In this document: piece by piece, positions 46,881-54,520 of the stretch
Position numbering within the stretch: position 1 is the first letter of the stretch
Layout: every line of letters starts with the position of its first letter
Assembly: GCF_016862895.1 (NCBI RefSeq)
Contig: NZ_BONV01000013.1
Location: 186,001-250,000 of the forward strand
Source: Planotetraspora kaengkrachanensis
GTDB lineage: Bacteria > Actinomycetota > Actinomycetes > Streptosporangiales > Streptosporangiaceae
Direction of reading: 5' to 3'
DNA: 64,000 nucleotides
The notes under the pieces: model-generated
Told to the model about the DNA's origin: nothing
Seen by the model: the letters and a program-made list of their open reading frames with translations, nothing else
Database searches by the model: none
Position numbers and translations under genes: made by a program

Positions 46881-47672
46881 CGCGACGACCACCGGAATGT
46901 CCCAGTCCGACAGTTCGGCGATCGCGGTGAACAACGTGACCGGGACGTTTCCCGCGCCCGTGCCCTCCAGCACGATCCCGCGCGCACCTGCGTCGACGAC
47001 GGTCGTGAGCAACGCCGGCTCGATGTCCGGATAAGTCTTGATCAAGGGGACATGCGATTCGGGCTCCCCCACCGGGTCGGGCGGCCGCGGCGGCGCCGCG
47101 GCGAGCGGGCGGATCCGGCCTTCCTCCACGCGGAACACGGGAGAGTACGGCGCGGAGGTGAACGCCGGCCGTCCGCCGGCGTCGATCATGGTGACCCATC
47201 GGGCCGCGTGCAACCGATCGTCCAGGCAGACGACCGCTCCCACCCCGCGCAGCGCCGGGTGGGCGGCGGCGGTCAAAGAGGCCGCGAGATTGCCCGGCCC
47301 GTCGGGGGACGGGTCGTCCAGCGGGCGCACGGCTCCGGTCAGCACGATCGCGCCCCGGTGCGCGGCGGGACCCGCGAGGACATCGGTGAGGTAGGCGGTG
47401 TCCTCCATCGCGTCGAGGCCGTGTGTGATCACGACGCCGTCGAACTCCTCGTCCAGGATGGCCGACCGGGCCCGCCGGGCCAGAGCCAGCATCACCGAGG
47501 GCGACATGTCCCAGCTCGGCGGAGCCATGAAGTCCTCGACCTCGACCTGCGCGGGCAGCATGCGGGCGGGCACGGTCCGCAGCAGATCCGCTCCTGACGC
47601 CACACCCGGACGGCCCGGGCCCGACATGTAGGCGATCGTGTCGCCAGTCGCGATCAGCAGCACACGTGCCAT
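46701..47672 (-). CDS. L-asparaginase family protein with altered second active-site motif
   Basis: 323 aa, asparaginase I/II fold. The N-terminal nucleophile motif is LIATGDTIAYM (usual TGGTIA; the Thr is kept). The second motif reads VVITHGLDAMEDTAYL where active enzymes have THGTDTMEET: the Thr that pairs with Asp for catalysis is Leu (codon CTC), while Asp is kept. Other family parts are present: VLTGAVRPLDDPSPDGPGNL, IKTYPDIEP, GIVLEGTGAGNVP. It may be inactive, or act on another substrate. ATG 47672 follows the Clp-N gene stop by one base (TGACATG), so the two are co-translated. Confidence 0.88.
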   Translation of the reverse strand: MARVLLIATGDTIAYMSGPGRPGVASGADLLRTVPARMLPAQVEVEDFMAPPSWDMSPSVMLALARRARSAILDEEFDGVVITHGLDAMEDTAYLTDVLAGPAAHRGAIVLTGAVRPLDDPSPDGPGNLAASLTAAAHPALRGVGAVVCLDDRLHAARWVTMIDAGGRPAFTSAPYSPVFRVEEGRIRPLAAAPPRPPDPVGEPESHVPLIKTYPDIEPALLTTVVDAGARGIVLEGTGAGNVPVTLFTAIAELSDWDIPVVVASRCHTSGVPLDTLPLGLGLAAKAGAIGARGLAPVKARAALMVALGSGGRDAVREWFARM

Positions 47673-47673
47673 G

Positions 47674-48468
47674 TCAGGCGGCCGGGCCGGCGATGCCCGC
47701 GTGCCGCTCGAGCCGTTCGATGCGCTCGGCCAGCGGCCTCAGCTCGTGACGGACGAGCTCGCCGATCCGCGCGACCACGGCCTCCTGCGACAGCGTGCCC
47801 GCCGCCGGGGCCTGCTGTCCCGCCGGCGTCTCCTGCCCCTGCGTCTGGGCCCGGAGGTGGACGTACCCGGCGAGGGCGGCGACGACGGCGCGGCGCGTGA
47901 GCCGGAGCTCGGCGCCGGCGGCACGGAGGACCTGCCCGGCGGTGCCGTCGGGTTCGGCGACGAACCCGAGCAGCAGGTGCTCACAGCCGATGTAGTTGTG
48001 ACCGAGCGTCTGCGCCTCCGTGACGGCGAACTCGAGGGCGTTGGCCGCCGGGCCGCTGAACCGGCGGACGCCGTCTCCGGTCGCCTCGTCTCCTTCGTGA
48101 AGCTGCCGGGCGAGGTCGCGCGCGACCGTCTCCGGCTCGATCTCCATGGCGCGGAGAACATGGAGGGCCAGGTTGGTCCCCTCGGCCAGCATGGCGGCGA
48201 GCAGGTCCTCCGTTCCGATGGCGGCGGCTCCCCGCTCTCGCGCCTTGTCCAGCGCGAGCTTGAAGACGGCCCGGGTGCGCGCGGTGAAGTGCGCCAGCCT
48301 GCCCGCGGGATCGTCGAGCTCCAGTTCTCCCACGACGGCCTCCCTGATGGCCGTCACGCGGCGTACGGCCTGTTCCAGGGCCCGCTGGCAGACGGCGGAG
48401 ACCGGCAGGCCCGCCTCCTTCACCGCCTCCGCCAGTTCGTCGGGCAGGTACACGTTGATTTTCGGCAT
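47674..48468 (-). CDS. RHH + Clp-N repeat protein
   Basis: 264 aa. The N-terminal 38 residues look like a ribbon-helix-helix DNA-binding unit (MPKINVYLPDELAEAVKEAG, VSAVCQRALEQAVRRV). Two Clp-N (ClpA/ClpC N-terminal-like) repeats follow (FTARTRAVFKLALDKARERG, IGTEDLLAAMLAEGTNLALHVL; FSGPAANALEFAVTEAQTLGH, IGCEHLLLGFVAEPDGTAGQVL) and a C-terminal coiled coil (ELVRHELRPLAERIERLERH). There is no ATPase domain, so it is not a protease chaperone. It probably binds the palindrome 9 bp before its own start. The start ATG 48468 is close behind AAGGGG. Confidence 0.88.
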   Translation of the reverse strand: MPKINVYLPDELAEAVKEAGLPVSAVCQRALEQAVRRVTAIREAVVGELELDDPAGRLAHFTARTRAVFKLALDKARERGAAAIGTEDLLAAMLAEGTNLALHVLRAMEIEPETVARDLARQLHEGDEATGDGVRRFSGPAANALEFAVTEAQTLGHNYIGCEHLLLGFVAEPDGTAGQVLRAAGAELRLTRRAVVAALAGYVHLRAQTQGQETPAGQQAPAAGTLSQEAVVARIGELVRHELRPLAERIERLERHAGIAGPAA

Positions 48469-48476
48469 ACCCCTTG

Positions 48477-48497
48477 TATAACCCCTAGAGGGTTATA
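48477..48497. promoter_or_regulatory. Palindromic operator TATAACCC-N5-GGGTTATA
   Basis: A perfect 8-bp inverted repeat with a 5-bp spacer in the 62-bp gap between the divergent Clp-N/RHH gene and the NmrA-type gene. Its TATAAC/TTATA ends could serve as -10 boxes in both directions, so a bound repressor would silence both genes. The RHH-containing neighbour is the obvious candidate. Confidence 0.6.
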
Positions 48498-48530
48498 TGG
48501 CCAGCCCGACTGGCGGCCGATCATGAAGGA

Positions 48531-49397
48531 ATGCGAATTCTGGTGACCGGCGCGACCGGAAACGTGGGCCGGATCGTCGTGGAGCGACTCCTGGAGGCGG
48601 GAGCGACCGTACGGGCGCTTTGCAGGAACCCCCGCCAGGCCGCCCTTCCCGGAAACATCGAGGTGGTCGAGGGAGACCTGTCGCGGCCGGAAAGCCTGCG
48701 TCCCGCGTTGGAGGGCGTGGAAAGAATGCATCTTTTCCCTTTCGCCGCCACCGCATCCGACGTGGTGGACCTGGCCGAGGAGGCGGGAGTCCGCCGCGTG
48801 GTCGTCATGTCGTCGGGCGCGGTGACCGCCGGTCGCGACACCGGCGCCCATCTGCCCGTGGAACGGGCCGCGGAGGCCTCCGGCATGGAGTGGACCCACG
48901 TGCGGCCCGGCGAGTTCATGCTGAACAAGCTGTGGTTGTGGGGACCGTCCATCCGGGAGGAGCGAGTGGTCCGCGATCCGTTCCCCGACCTGGCCTGGCA
49001 CCCGGTGCACGAGCGGGACATCGCCGACGTGGCCACGGCCGCCCTCCTCGAGGACGGGCACCAGGGCGTCGCCTACACCGTGAACGGCCCCGAGTTCATC
49101 AGCCGGCGCGACCAGGTCCGCGCCATCGCCGAGGCCGTCGGCGAGGACATCCGGCTCGAGGTCGTGACCCCGGCCCGGGCCCGCGAGATGTACCTGGCCC
49201 AGGGCGGCTTCGCCGCGGCCAATGCCGGTTTCCTCACCGGCTTCGAGGAGTACGCACGTGATCAAGCCGACCGTGCACGGGCCGGGAAGGCCGCCCCCGC
49301 GCCGTCGGGCCCGGCGCCCACCGCGGAGAAGGTCACCGGCAGACCGGCCCGCACGTTCGGCGACTGGGTCCGCGACCACGCCGGGGACTTCGCCTGA
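48531..49397 (+). CDS. NmrA-like NAD(P)-binding protein
   Basis: 288 aa, atypical short-chain reductase. Nucleotide loop ILVTGATGNVGRIVVERLL at the N-terminus, then VRALCRNP, EVVEGDLSRPESL, VVVMSSGAVT in place of the usual SDR Tyr-Lys pair, and WTHVRPGEFMLN. It fits NmrA/azoreductase-type NAD(P)H sensors or reductases. The last 60 residues are Ala/Pro-rich and then RTFGDWVRDHAGDFA, the usual end of such proteins. ATG 48531 is close behind ATGAAGGA. Divergent from the RHH/Clp-N gene. Confidence 0.92.
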   Translation: MRILVTGATGNVGRIVVERLLEAGATVRALCRNPRQAALPGNIEVVEGDLSRPESLRPALEGVERMHLFPFAATASDVVDLAEEAGVRRVVVMSSGAVTAGRDTGAHLPVERAAEASGMEWTHVRPGEFMLNKLWLWGPSIREERVVRDPFPDLAWHPVHERDIADVATAALLEDGHQGVAYTVNGPEFISRRDQVRAIAEAVGEDIRLEVVTPARAREMYLAQGGFAAANAGFLTGFEEYARDQADRARAGKAAPAPSGPAPTAEKVTGRPARTFGDWVRDHAGDFA

Positions 49398-49437
49398 GCG
49401 CGAGCCCCGGCCCCCTGTGAACCGGCCTGCATGAATC

Positions 49438-49465
49438 AGCCCGTGACCGCCATTGGCCACGGGCT
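49438..49465. terminator. Bidirectional hairpin between the NmrA-type gene and the tRNA
   Basis: AGCCCGTG/CACGGGCT stem with a 12-base loop. It follows the stop of the plus-strand reductase gene and also lies 3' of the minus-strand tRNA, so it could end both transcripts. No T run. Confidence 0.55.
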
Positions 49466-49487
49466 TGCTCATGCTTGGCAGGGTCTG

Positions 49488-49560
49488 TGCCCCCGGTGGG
49501 ACTCGAACCCACAACGCAGCCCTTTTAAGGGGCTTGCCTCTGCCGTTGGGCTACGGGGGC
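49488..49560 (-). tRNA. Class-I-shaped tRNA with UAA anticodon (Leu UUA codon?)
   Basis: Cloverleaf on the minus strand, 73 nt including discriminator A. Acceptor GCCCCCG/CGGGGGC (7 bp), D arm GCC/GGC with GG in the loop, anticodon stem AGCCC/GGGCT with loop CTTAAAA, variable loop GCGTT (5 nt) and T arm GTGGG-TTCGAGT-CCCAC, all perfectly paired. With T33, the anticodon is TAA, which reads UUA (Leu), and A36-A37-A38 fits a decoder of U-starting codons. But bacterial tRNA-Leu has a long variable arm (class II), and this one does not. CCA is not encoded. It may be an unusual Leu tRNA, a tRNA of changed identity, or a decayed copy. Confidence 0.8.
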
Positions 49561-49606
49561 GCCGCGATCATATGCCACGGATCTCTCATCTGTAACCGGT
49601 TAGCCC

Positions 49607-50140
49607 TTACGCCGCTTGTCCCCCTTTCCGGACAGCATGAACGGCCCTGGTCCCGGCGACCCGATCCAGGAAGAGCAGGCCGTCCAGATGGTCGATCTGA
49701 TGCTGGACGCAGCGGGCCTCGAAGGCGTCGGCCTGGAACGTCATCGGCTCACCCGTGCCCGGCCGTACGCCATGGACCGTGATCTGGGTGGCCCGGGCGA
49801 CATCCGCGGCCAGGCCCGGCACCGACACGCAGCCCTCGCGGGCCACGTCCCAGTCGGCCGCCTCCACGATCTCCGGGTTGGCGATGACCAGTTCCCCCGA
49901 ACACGACCGGGTCGAGGGGTGGCCGGAGACGTCGAGGCACATCAGCCGCCATCCGACGCCGAGCTGGGGAGCCGTCAGGCCCCGGCACCCCGGCATGCTC
50001 CGCATGGCCCCCACGAGGTGGCGCACGACGGCGGGCACGACGGCGTCGGCCGGGTCAACCGAGGCCGCCGGTGTCACGAGCAGGCTGTGCGGCGCGGTGA
50101 CCACCCCCTCGATCAGGCAGGTACGGCTGTCGACTTCCAT
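49607..50140 (-). CDS. Peptide-deformylase-like protein with catalytic Glu replaced by Gln
   Basis: 177 aa. Deformylase fold with motif 1 GLTAPQLGVGWRL (usual G-x-G-x-A-A-x-Q, diverged), motif 2 REGCVSVPG with the metal-ligand Cys, and motif 3 CVQHQIDHLDGLLFLDR. Motif 3 keeps both metal-ligand His, but the catalytic Glu of HExxH is Gln (codon CAG). Such a change abolishes activity in well-studied deformylases, so this is probably a binding or regulatory paralog rather than the housekeeping enzyme. Its ATG overlaps the stop of the ACT-domain gene (TGATG), so the pair is co-translated. Confidence 0.87.
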   Translation of the reverse strand: MEVDSRTCLIEGVVTAPHSLLVTPAASVDPADAVVPAVVRHLVGAMRSMPGCRGLTAPQLGVGWRLMCLDVSGHPSTRSCSGELVIANPEIVEAADWDVAREGCVSVPGLAADVARATQITVHGVRPGTGEPMTFQADAFEARCVQHQIDHLDGLLFLDRVAGTRAVHAVRKGGQAA

Positions 50141-50715
50141 CACATCACCGCCGGGTCGGCCGGCCGGAAGGCGATCCGGTATCCGTCGAGGGCGGCGGCC
50201 ATGGCGCGCATCAGCGAGGCCACATCGGCTTGAGCAGGCAGTTCGACGTCGGCGACCAGGACGAACAGGTTTCCGGCCACCCGGGTGGTCATCGAGGTGA
50301 CCGCGCAGCCCGCCTCGGCGAGCAGACCTGTCGTCGCAGGAAGGGCGTCGGACCCTGAGGGGCCGTGCAGGGTGAGCGCGTAGCTGATCCCGGTGGGGTC
50401 GGTGTCCGTGATCTCCGCGGAGGCGGGTGAAGATGAGGGTGCCGCGTCCCGTGTGCCTGCCGCGGCGGGTGAGATCACCGGCGGCGGAGTGAGATCCGTC
50501 ACAGTGACGGCCAGGCCGGGGATGCCGCGGGTCAGGCTCTCGCTGAGGAGATCGCCTGACTGGCCGGCCGAGACGACGAGCGTCATCGCGAGATGGCCGG
50601 AGAGCAGGCTCATCGACGAGTCGCCGACGACCCCGCCACCGGACACCGCTCGCGTGATCTCGGCGACCGCGCCCGGGCCGTCCCTCCCGATCACCGTTAC
50701 GGCGTAGAGCCCCAC
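50140..50715 (-). CDS. Double-ACT-domain protein (GcvR-like)
   Basis: 191 aa. Two ACT-like domains: GLYAVTVIGRDGPGAVAEITRAVSGGG near the start and ISYALTLHGPSGSDALPATTGLLAEAGCAV near residue 110, joined by a Ser/Pro/Ala linker. This is the layout of GcvR-type amino-acid sensors. GTG 50715 has GGAGGGTGGG upstream; GTG 50742 is an alternative. Coupled to the deformylase-like gene downstream, suggesting a ligand-regulated pair; that role is inference. Confidence 0.88.
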   Translation of the reverse strand: MGLYAVTVIGRDGPGAVAEITRAVSGGGVVGDSSMSLLSGHLAMTLVVSAGQSGDLLSESLTRGIPGLAVTVTDLTPPPVISPAAAGTRDAAPSSSPASAEITDTDPTGISYALTLHGPSGSDALPATTGLLAEAGCAVTSMTTRVAGNLFVLVADVELPAQADVASLMRAMAAALDGYRIAFRPADPAVM

Positions 50716-50841
50716 CTTCGTCCCACCCTCCGTCGCAGTCACGTCTGACCGCACCGCCGACGGAAGGGGTGGCCGGCATCGTGCTCCGGGTGCCGGACGG
50801 CACGTGCCCAGTGACGGAACACGTGCCGTACGGTGACGCAT

Positions 50842-52170
50842 CTAGCGTGCGGGACCGCTCTTGGCGGCGGCCCTGAACACGTCGCGGGGGTTCTCGAGCT
50901 CACCGAGCGAGACGGTCTCCCTCTTGAAGAACAGGGAAAGCGTCCAGTCGGCCACCACGCGGACCTTGCGGTTCACCGTAGGCACCCGCGACAGATGATA
51001 CGTCCTGTGCATGAACCACGCCGGGATCCCGCGGAGCTTGACCCCGTAGACGTTCGCGACGCCCTTGTGGAGCCCCAGACCGGCGACCGATCCGGCGTAC
51101 TTGTGCCGGTAATCCCTCAGCTGCTTCCCGCGCAGGTGGGCCGTGACGTTGTCGCCCAGGACCTTGGACTGACGGACGGCGTGCTGGGCGTTGGGCGCGC
51201 AGTACTTGCCCGGGTTGGTCATGTCGGGCACGCCGGCGACGTCGCCGGCCGCGAAGGCGTCCTTGACTCCGGCCACCGTCAGGCGGGTCGTGGTCATGAT
51301 CCGGCCGCGCTCGTCGAGCGGCAGGTCGCCGGAGTTGACGACCGGGCTCGGCTTGACGCCGGCCGTCCAGACGATCGTGGCCGACTCGAAGACGTCCCCG
51401 TCCGAGGTCTTGACCAGGCCGCCCTCGCACGACTGGAGCAGGGTCTTCATCTTGAGCTCGATGCCGCGGGCGCGGAGTTCCTCCGCCGTCCATTCGCCCA
51501 TCTCGGGGCCGACCTCGGGCAGGATGCGGTCGCTCGCCTCGATGAGGACCCAGCGCAGGTCCTTCTTCTCGATGCTCGGGTAGTACTTGATCGCGTCCTC
51601 GGTCATGTCCTCGAGCTCGGCCAGCGCCTCGATGCCCGCGAAGCCGCCGCCGACCACGACGAAGGTCAGCGCGCGGCGGCGCACCTCCTCGTCCTCGCTC
51701 GACTCGGCCCGGTCGAGCAGGGCCAGTACGCGGTTGCGCAGCGCGATGGCCTCGCCGACGGTCTTGAAGCCGATCGCGGCGTCCGCCAGGCCGGGGATCG
51801 GCAGCGTCCGCGAGATGGAGCCGGCGGCCATGACGACGACGTCGTACTCGATCTCCCGCGACTGGCCGACGGCGGGCTCGAAGGTCACGGTCCTGGCCTC
51901 GTGGTGGACCTTGGAGACCTTGCCGTTGAGGATCCGGACCTTGGGCAGCACCCGGCGCAGCGGGGCCACGACGTGGCGCGGCGAGATGTTGCCGGCCGCG
52001 GCCTCCGGGAGGAACGGCTGGTAGGTCATGTAGGACTGCGGATCGATGAGCGTGATCCGCACGCTCCCGTCCCGCAGCTCACGACGGAGCGTGCGCTGGA
52101 GGCGCAGGCTGGTGTAGAGGCCCACGTATCCACCGCCGACGATGACAATGTGCTTCGACTTGCCGTTCAC
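50842..52170 (-). CDS. ndh: Type II NADH dehydrogenase
   Basis: 442 aa. Two Rossmann motifs: FAD-binding HIVIVGGGYVGLYTSLRLQ at the N-terminus and NADH-binding LTFVVVGGGFAGIEALAEL near residue 170. Also the FAD-site ATIVWTAGVKPSP, DAFAAGDVAGVP, and APNAQHAVRQSKVLGDNV (quinone-site helix). A C-terminal amphipathic region anchors it to the membrane. It oxidises NADH and reduces menaquinone without pumping protons. GTG 52170 has GAAGGGCGA. Two Rex-type operators lie upstream, so expression should follow the NADH/NAD ratio. Confidence 0.96.
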   Translation of the reverse strand: MNGKSKHIVIVGGGYVGLYTSLRLQRTLRRELRDGSVRITLIDPQSYMTYQPFLPEAAAGNISPRHVVAPLRRVLPKVRILNGKVSKVHHEARTVTFEPAVGQSREIEYDVVVMAAGSISRTLPIPGLADAAIGFKTVGEAIALRNRVLALLDRAESSEDEEVRRRALTFVVVGGGFAGIEALAELEDMTEDAIKYYPSIEKKDLRWVLIEASDRILPEVGPEMGEWTAEELRARGIELKMKTLLQSCEGGLVKTSDGDVFESATIVWTAGVKPSPVVNSGDLPLDERGRIMTTTRLTVAGVKDAFAAGDVAGVPDMTNPGKYCAPNAQHAVRQSKVLGDNVTAHLRGKQLRDYRHKYAGSVAGLGLHKGVANVYGVKLRGIPAWFMHRTYHLSRVPTVNRKVRVVADWTLSLFFKRETVSLGELENPRDVFRAAAKSGPAR

Positions 52171-52197
52171 CAGGGATCGCCCTTCGTGCCTCGATTG

Positions 52198-52217
52198 CTT
52201 GTGAAAGCATTCACAAG
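52198..52217. promoter_or_regulatory. Rex operator (ROP) upstream of ndh, site 1
   Basis: CTTGTGAAAGCATTCACAAG is a perfect palindrome containing TTGTGAA-N4-TTCACAA, the consensus of the NADH-sensing repressor Rex known from Streptomyces and other bacteria. It lies 28 bp before the ndh start codon. Confidence 0.85.
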
Positions 52218-52348
52218 GTTACGTCACGAGATGGCATCACACCAATCCGCCCAGGGCGAAATTTCTCCACCTATTTCCGAAACAGCCCGATGAGCTGCTT
52301 CTTTCCTCGCGAAGATCAAGTGAATTTTCCTTGGTGACCGACTTCACA

Positions 52349-52368
52349 CTCGTGAAAGGATTCACAAG
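52349..52368. promoter_or_regulatory. Rex operator upstream of ndh, site 2
   Basis: CTCGTGAAAGGATTCACAAG matches the Rex consensus with one change and lies 151 bp from site 1. It covers the stop codon of the uracil-DNA glycosylase gene. Two sites could allow looping, or the second could serve an upstream ndh promoter. Confidence 0.7.
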
Positions 52369-53201
52369 CGATCGTCGGCGGTGTGAGCAGGGACGTCCTG
52401 ACCGGCGGCCGTCGCCAACTCGACCGCACGGGCGAACACCGCGTCGAGCATCGGTGCGGTGACCCGCCCCGTGAACGTGTTCTGCTGGCTCGGGTGGTAG
52501 CAGCCGAGCAGCGTCACGGGCGCCTTGCCGTACGACAGGGGGACCTCCACCCCGTGGCCGAAGGGCGGGCGCCGAGGAGGCAGCGCGTACCCGGCCGCGC
52601 GCAACGCCGGCCACACCGCCTGCCAGGCGAAGCCCCCGAGCGCCACGACGACCCGGGTGGACTCGGCCACCAGGGCGAGTTCACGGGTGAGCCACGGGAA
52701 GCAGGAGTCGCGCTCCTCGGGCGTCGGCTTGTTGGCGGGCGGCGCGCACCGGACCGCGGCCATCATCCTCGCGCCGACCAGCCGCTGGCCGTCGCCCGCG
52801 CGGACGCTGGTCTCCTGTACGGCGAGGCCGGTGCGGTACAGCGAGGCGAAGAGCCAGTCACCGCTGCGGTCGCCCGTGAAGATCCGGCCGGTGCGGTTCC
52901 CTCCGTGCGCGGCGGGCGCGAGTCCCACGATGAGGGTGTGCGGCCGGTCGTCTCCCCACCCGGCGATGGGACGGCCCCAGTAGGTCTCCTCCGCGAAGGC
53001 CCGCCGCTTGACGTCGGCGACGGACTCCCGCCACTCGACCAGTCGCGGGCAGGCCCGGCACACCGACTGCCTGGCGGTCAGCTCGGCCAGTGTCTCGCTA
53101 CCCGCCGCCAGCGCGGCGACCTCCAGGGGGTCGTGCGCGACAGGGGTGTCGGGCCGGGCGGGGTCGTCCGGCCAACCGGTTCCGGGAGGTACGCGACTCA
53201 T
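52362..53201 (-). CDS. Family 5-type uracil-DNA glycosylase
   Basis: 279 aa. UDG superfamily with iron-sulphur cluster Cys in [12 protein letters not shown] and further Cys in [10 protein letters not shown] and ERDSCFPWL, motif [25 protein letters not shown], and C-terminal [13 protein letters not shown] with the catalytic-region His. The sequence fits family 5 (UdgB), which removes uracil and some deaminated purines. ATG 53201. It precedes ndh on the same strand. Confidence 0.94.
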   Translation of the reverse strand: MSRVPPGTGWPDDPARPDTPVAHDPLEVAALAAGSETLAELTARQSVCRACPRLVEWRESVADVKRRAFAEETYWGRPIAGWGDDRPHTLIVGLAPAAHGGNRTGRIFTGDRSGDWLFASLYRTGLAVQETSVRAGDGQRLVGARMMAAVRCAPPANKPTPEERDSCFPWLTRELALVAESTRVVVALGGFAWQAVWPALRAAGYALPPRRPPFGHGVEVPLSYGKAPVTLLGCYHPSQQNTFTGRVTAPMLDAVFARAVELATAAGQDVPAHTADDRL

Positions 53202-53296
53202 GAGTCCGATCGTGCCAGCCGCGTGCCTGCGACGTCGCCGCGGTCTCGCCGATCACCGGGAATCACCTTTTCTCCCTGACTTTCCCGGTACGCCAG

Positions 53297-54520
53297 ATGG
53301 GTACGTACTCGGCCGTGTCTACCGACTCGTTCCCCCCGCTGTTCGGCCCCGCGTTCGACGCCGACCCTTATCCCGCGTTCGCCTGGCTGCGGAGCAACTC
53401 GCCCGTCACCAGGGTCCCGCTGCCGGGATGCGAGGCCTGGCTGGTCACCCGGTACGAGGACGCCGTCGCCGCGCTCGCCCACCCGTCCCTGTCCAAGGAC
53501 CCGGCGTCGGGCTCGCCGGAATGGCGCGCGGCGAGCCTCGGGCTGCCGCTCGACCACCGCCCCTCCCTCGCCCGGCACATGATCAACGCGGACGGAGAGG
53601 ACCACTCCCGGCTTCGCCGGCTGGTCGGCGCCACCTTCACCCCCCGGCGCATGGAGGGCCTGCGGTCCCGCGCCCAGGAGGTGACCGACGGACTGCTCGA
53701 CCGCCTGGACGGGGAGGAGGCCGACCTGGTCGCCGACCTCGCCTATCCGCTGCCGATCACGATCATCTGCGACCTGCTCGGCGTCCCCGAGGAGGACCGT
53801 GAGGCCTTCCATCGGCTCGCGTCGGTGATCGACTCGGCGGCGGCGTCCGAGGTCGAAGAGATCTCCCGTGCCACCGACGGGCTGGAGAAGTTCCTGAGCG
53901 ACCTCGTCACACTCAAGCGCACCCGGCCGGGCGACGACCTGCTCACGGAGCTCGTCCGGCGCTCCAACCGGGGTGCGATCGATGCCGACGAGTTGACGTC
54001 GACGGCGTTCCTGCTGCTCATCGCGGGCCACGAGACGACGGTCGCACTGATCGGCAACGGGCTTCTCGCGCTCTTACGCCACCCGGACCAGCTCGCCGCG
54101 CTCCGCGCCGACCCCTCCCTGCTCCCCGACGTCGTCGACGAGATGCTGCGTTACGACGGGCCGGTGCGCAACGCCACCTGGCGCTTCCCCACCGAACCCG
54201 TCGTCATCGGCGGGCAGGAGATGCTCCCCGGAGAGCCGATCCTGGTGTCCCTGCTCGCAGCCAACCGGGACCCGTCCGTGTTCCCCGACCCCGATGCCTT
54301 CTCCCCCGGCAGGATCGGCGAGCCGCATCTCGCGTTCGGGCGCGGACCGCACTACTGCGTCGGCGCGGCCCTCGCGAAGGTCGAGGCGGAGGTGGCCATC
54401 GGCACCGTGCTGCGCCGTTTCCCCGATCTCGCCCCCGCGGTCGACCTGGAAGAGCTGACCTGGTGGCCGAGCACCATCATGCGGGGCCTGTTCTCACTTC
54501 CCGTCCGCCTTCGAGGGTGA
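53297..54520 (+). CDS. Cytochrome P450 (soluble, bacterial CYP)
   Basis: 407 aa. I-helix LLLIAGHETTVALIG, K-helix ExxR in VVDEMLRYDGPVRN, and heme ligand FGRGPHYCVGAALAKVEAE. N-terminal DPYPAFAWLR and HMINADGEDHSRLRRLV fit the CYP107/105-like group. No ferredoxin, reductase or biosynthetic genes are adjacent, so it must use electron partners encoded elsewhere; substrate unknown. It contains a TTA codon (54074-54076). Its last 27 bases overlap the convergent HAAS-domain gene. Confidence 0.95.
   Translation: MGTYSAVSTDSFPPLFGPAFDADPYPAFAWLRSNSPVTRVPLPGCEAWLVTRYEDAVAALAHPSLSKDPASGSPEWRAASLGLPLDHRPSLARHMINADGEDHSRLRRLVGATFTPRRMEGLRSRAQEVTDGLLDRLDGEEADLVADLAYPLPITIICDLLGVPEEDREAFHRLASVIDSAAASEVEEISRATDGLEKFLSDLVTLKRTRPGDDLLTELVRRSNRGAIDADELTSTAFLLLIAGHETTVALIGNGLLALLRHPDQLAALRADPSLLPDVVDEMLRYDGPVRNATWRFPTEPVVIGGQEMLPGEPILVSLLAANRDPSVFPDPDAFSPGRIGEPHLAFGRGPHYCVGAALAKVEAEVAIGTVLRRFPDLAPAVDLEELTWWPSTIMRGLFSLPVRLRG

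Noticed and set aside
49488-49560. tRNA-based attachment site of an integrated element
   Set aside because: No integrase, no direct repeat of the tRNA 3' end and no change in gene style on either side.
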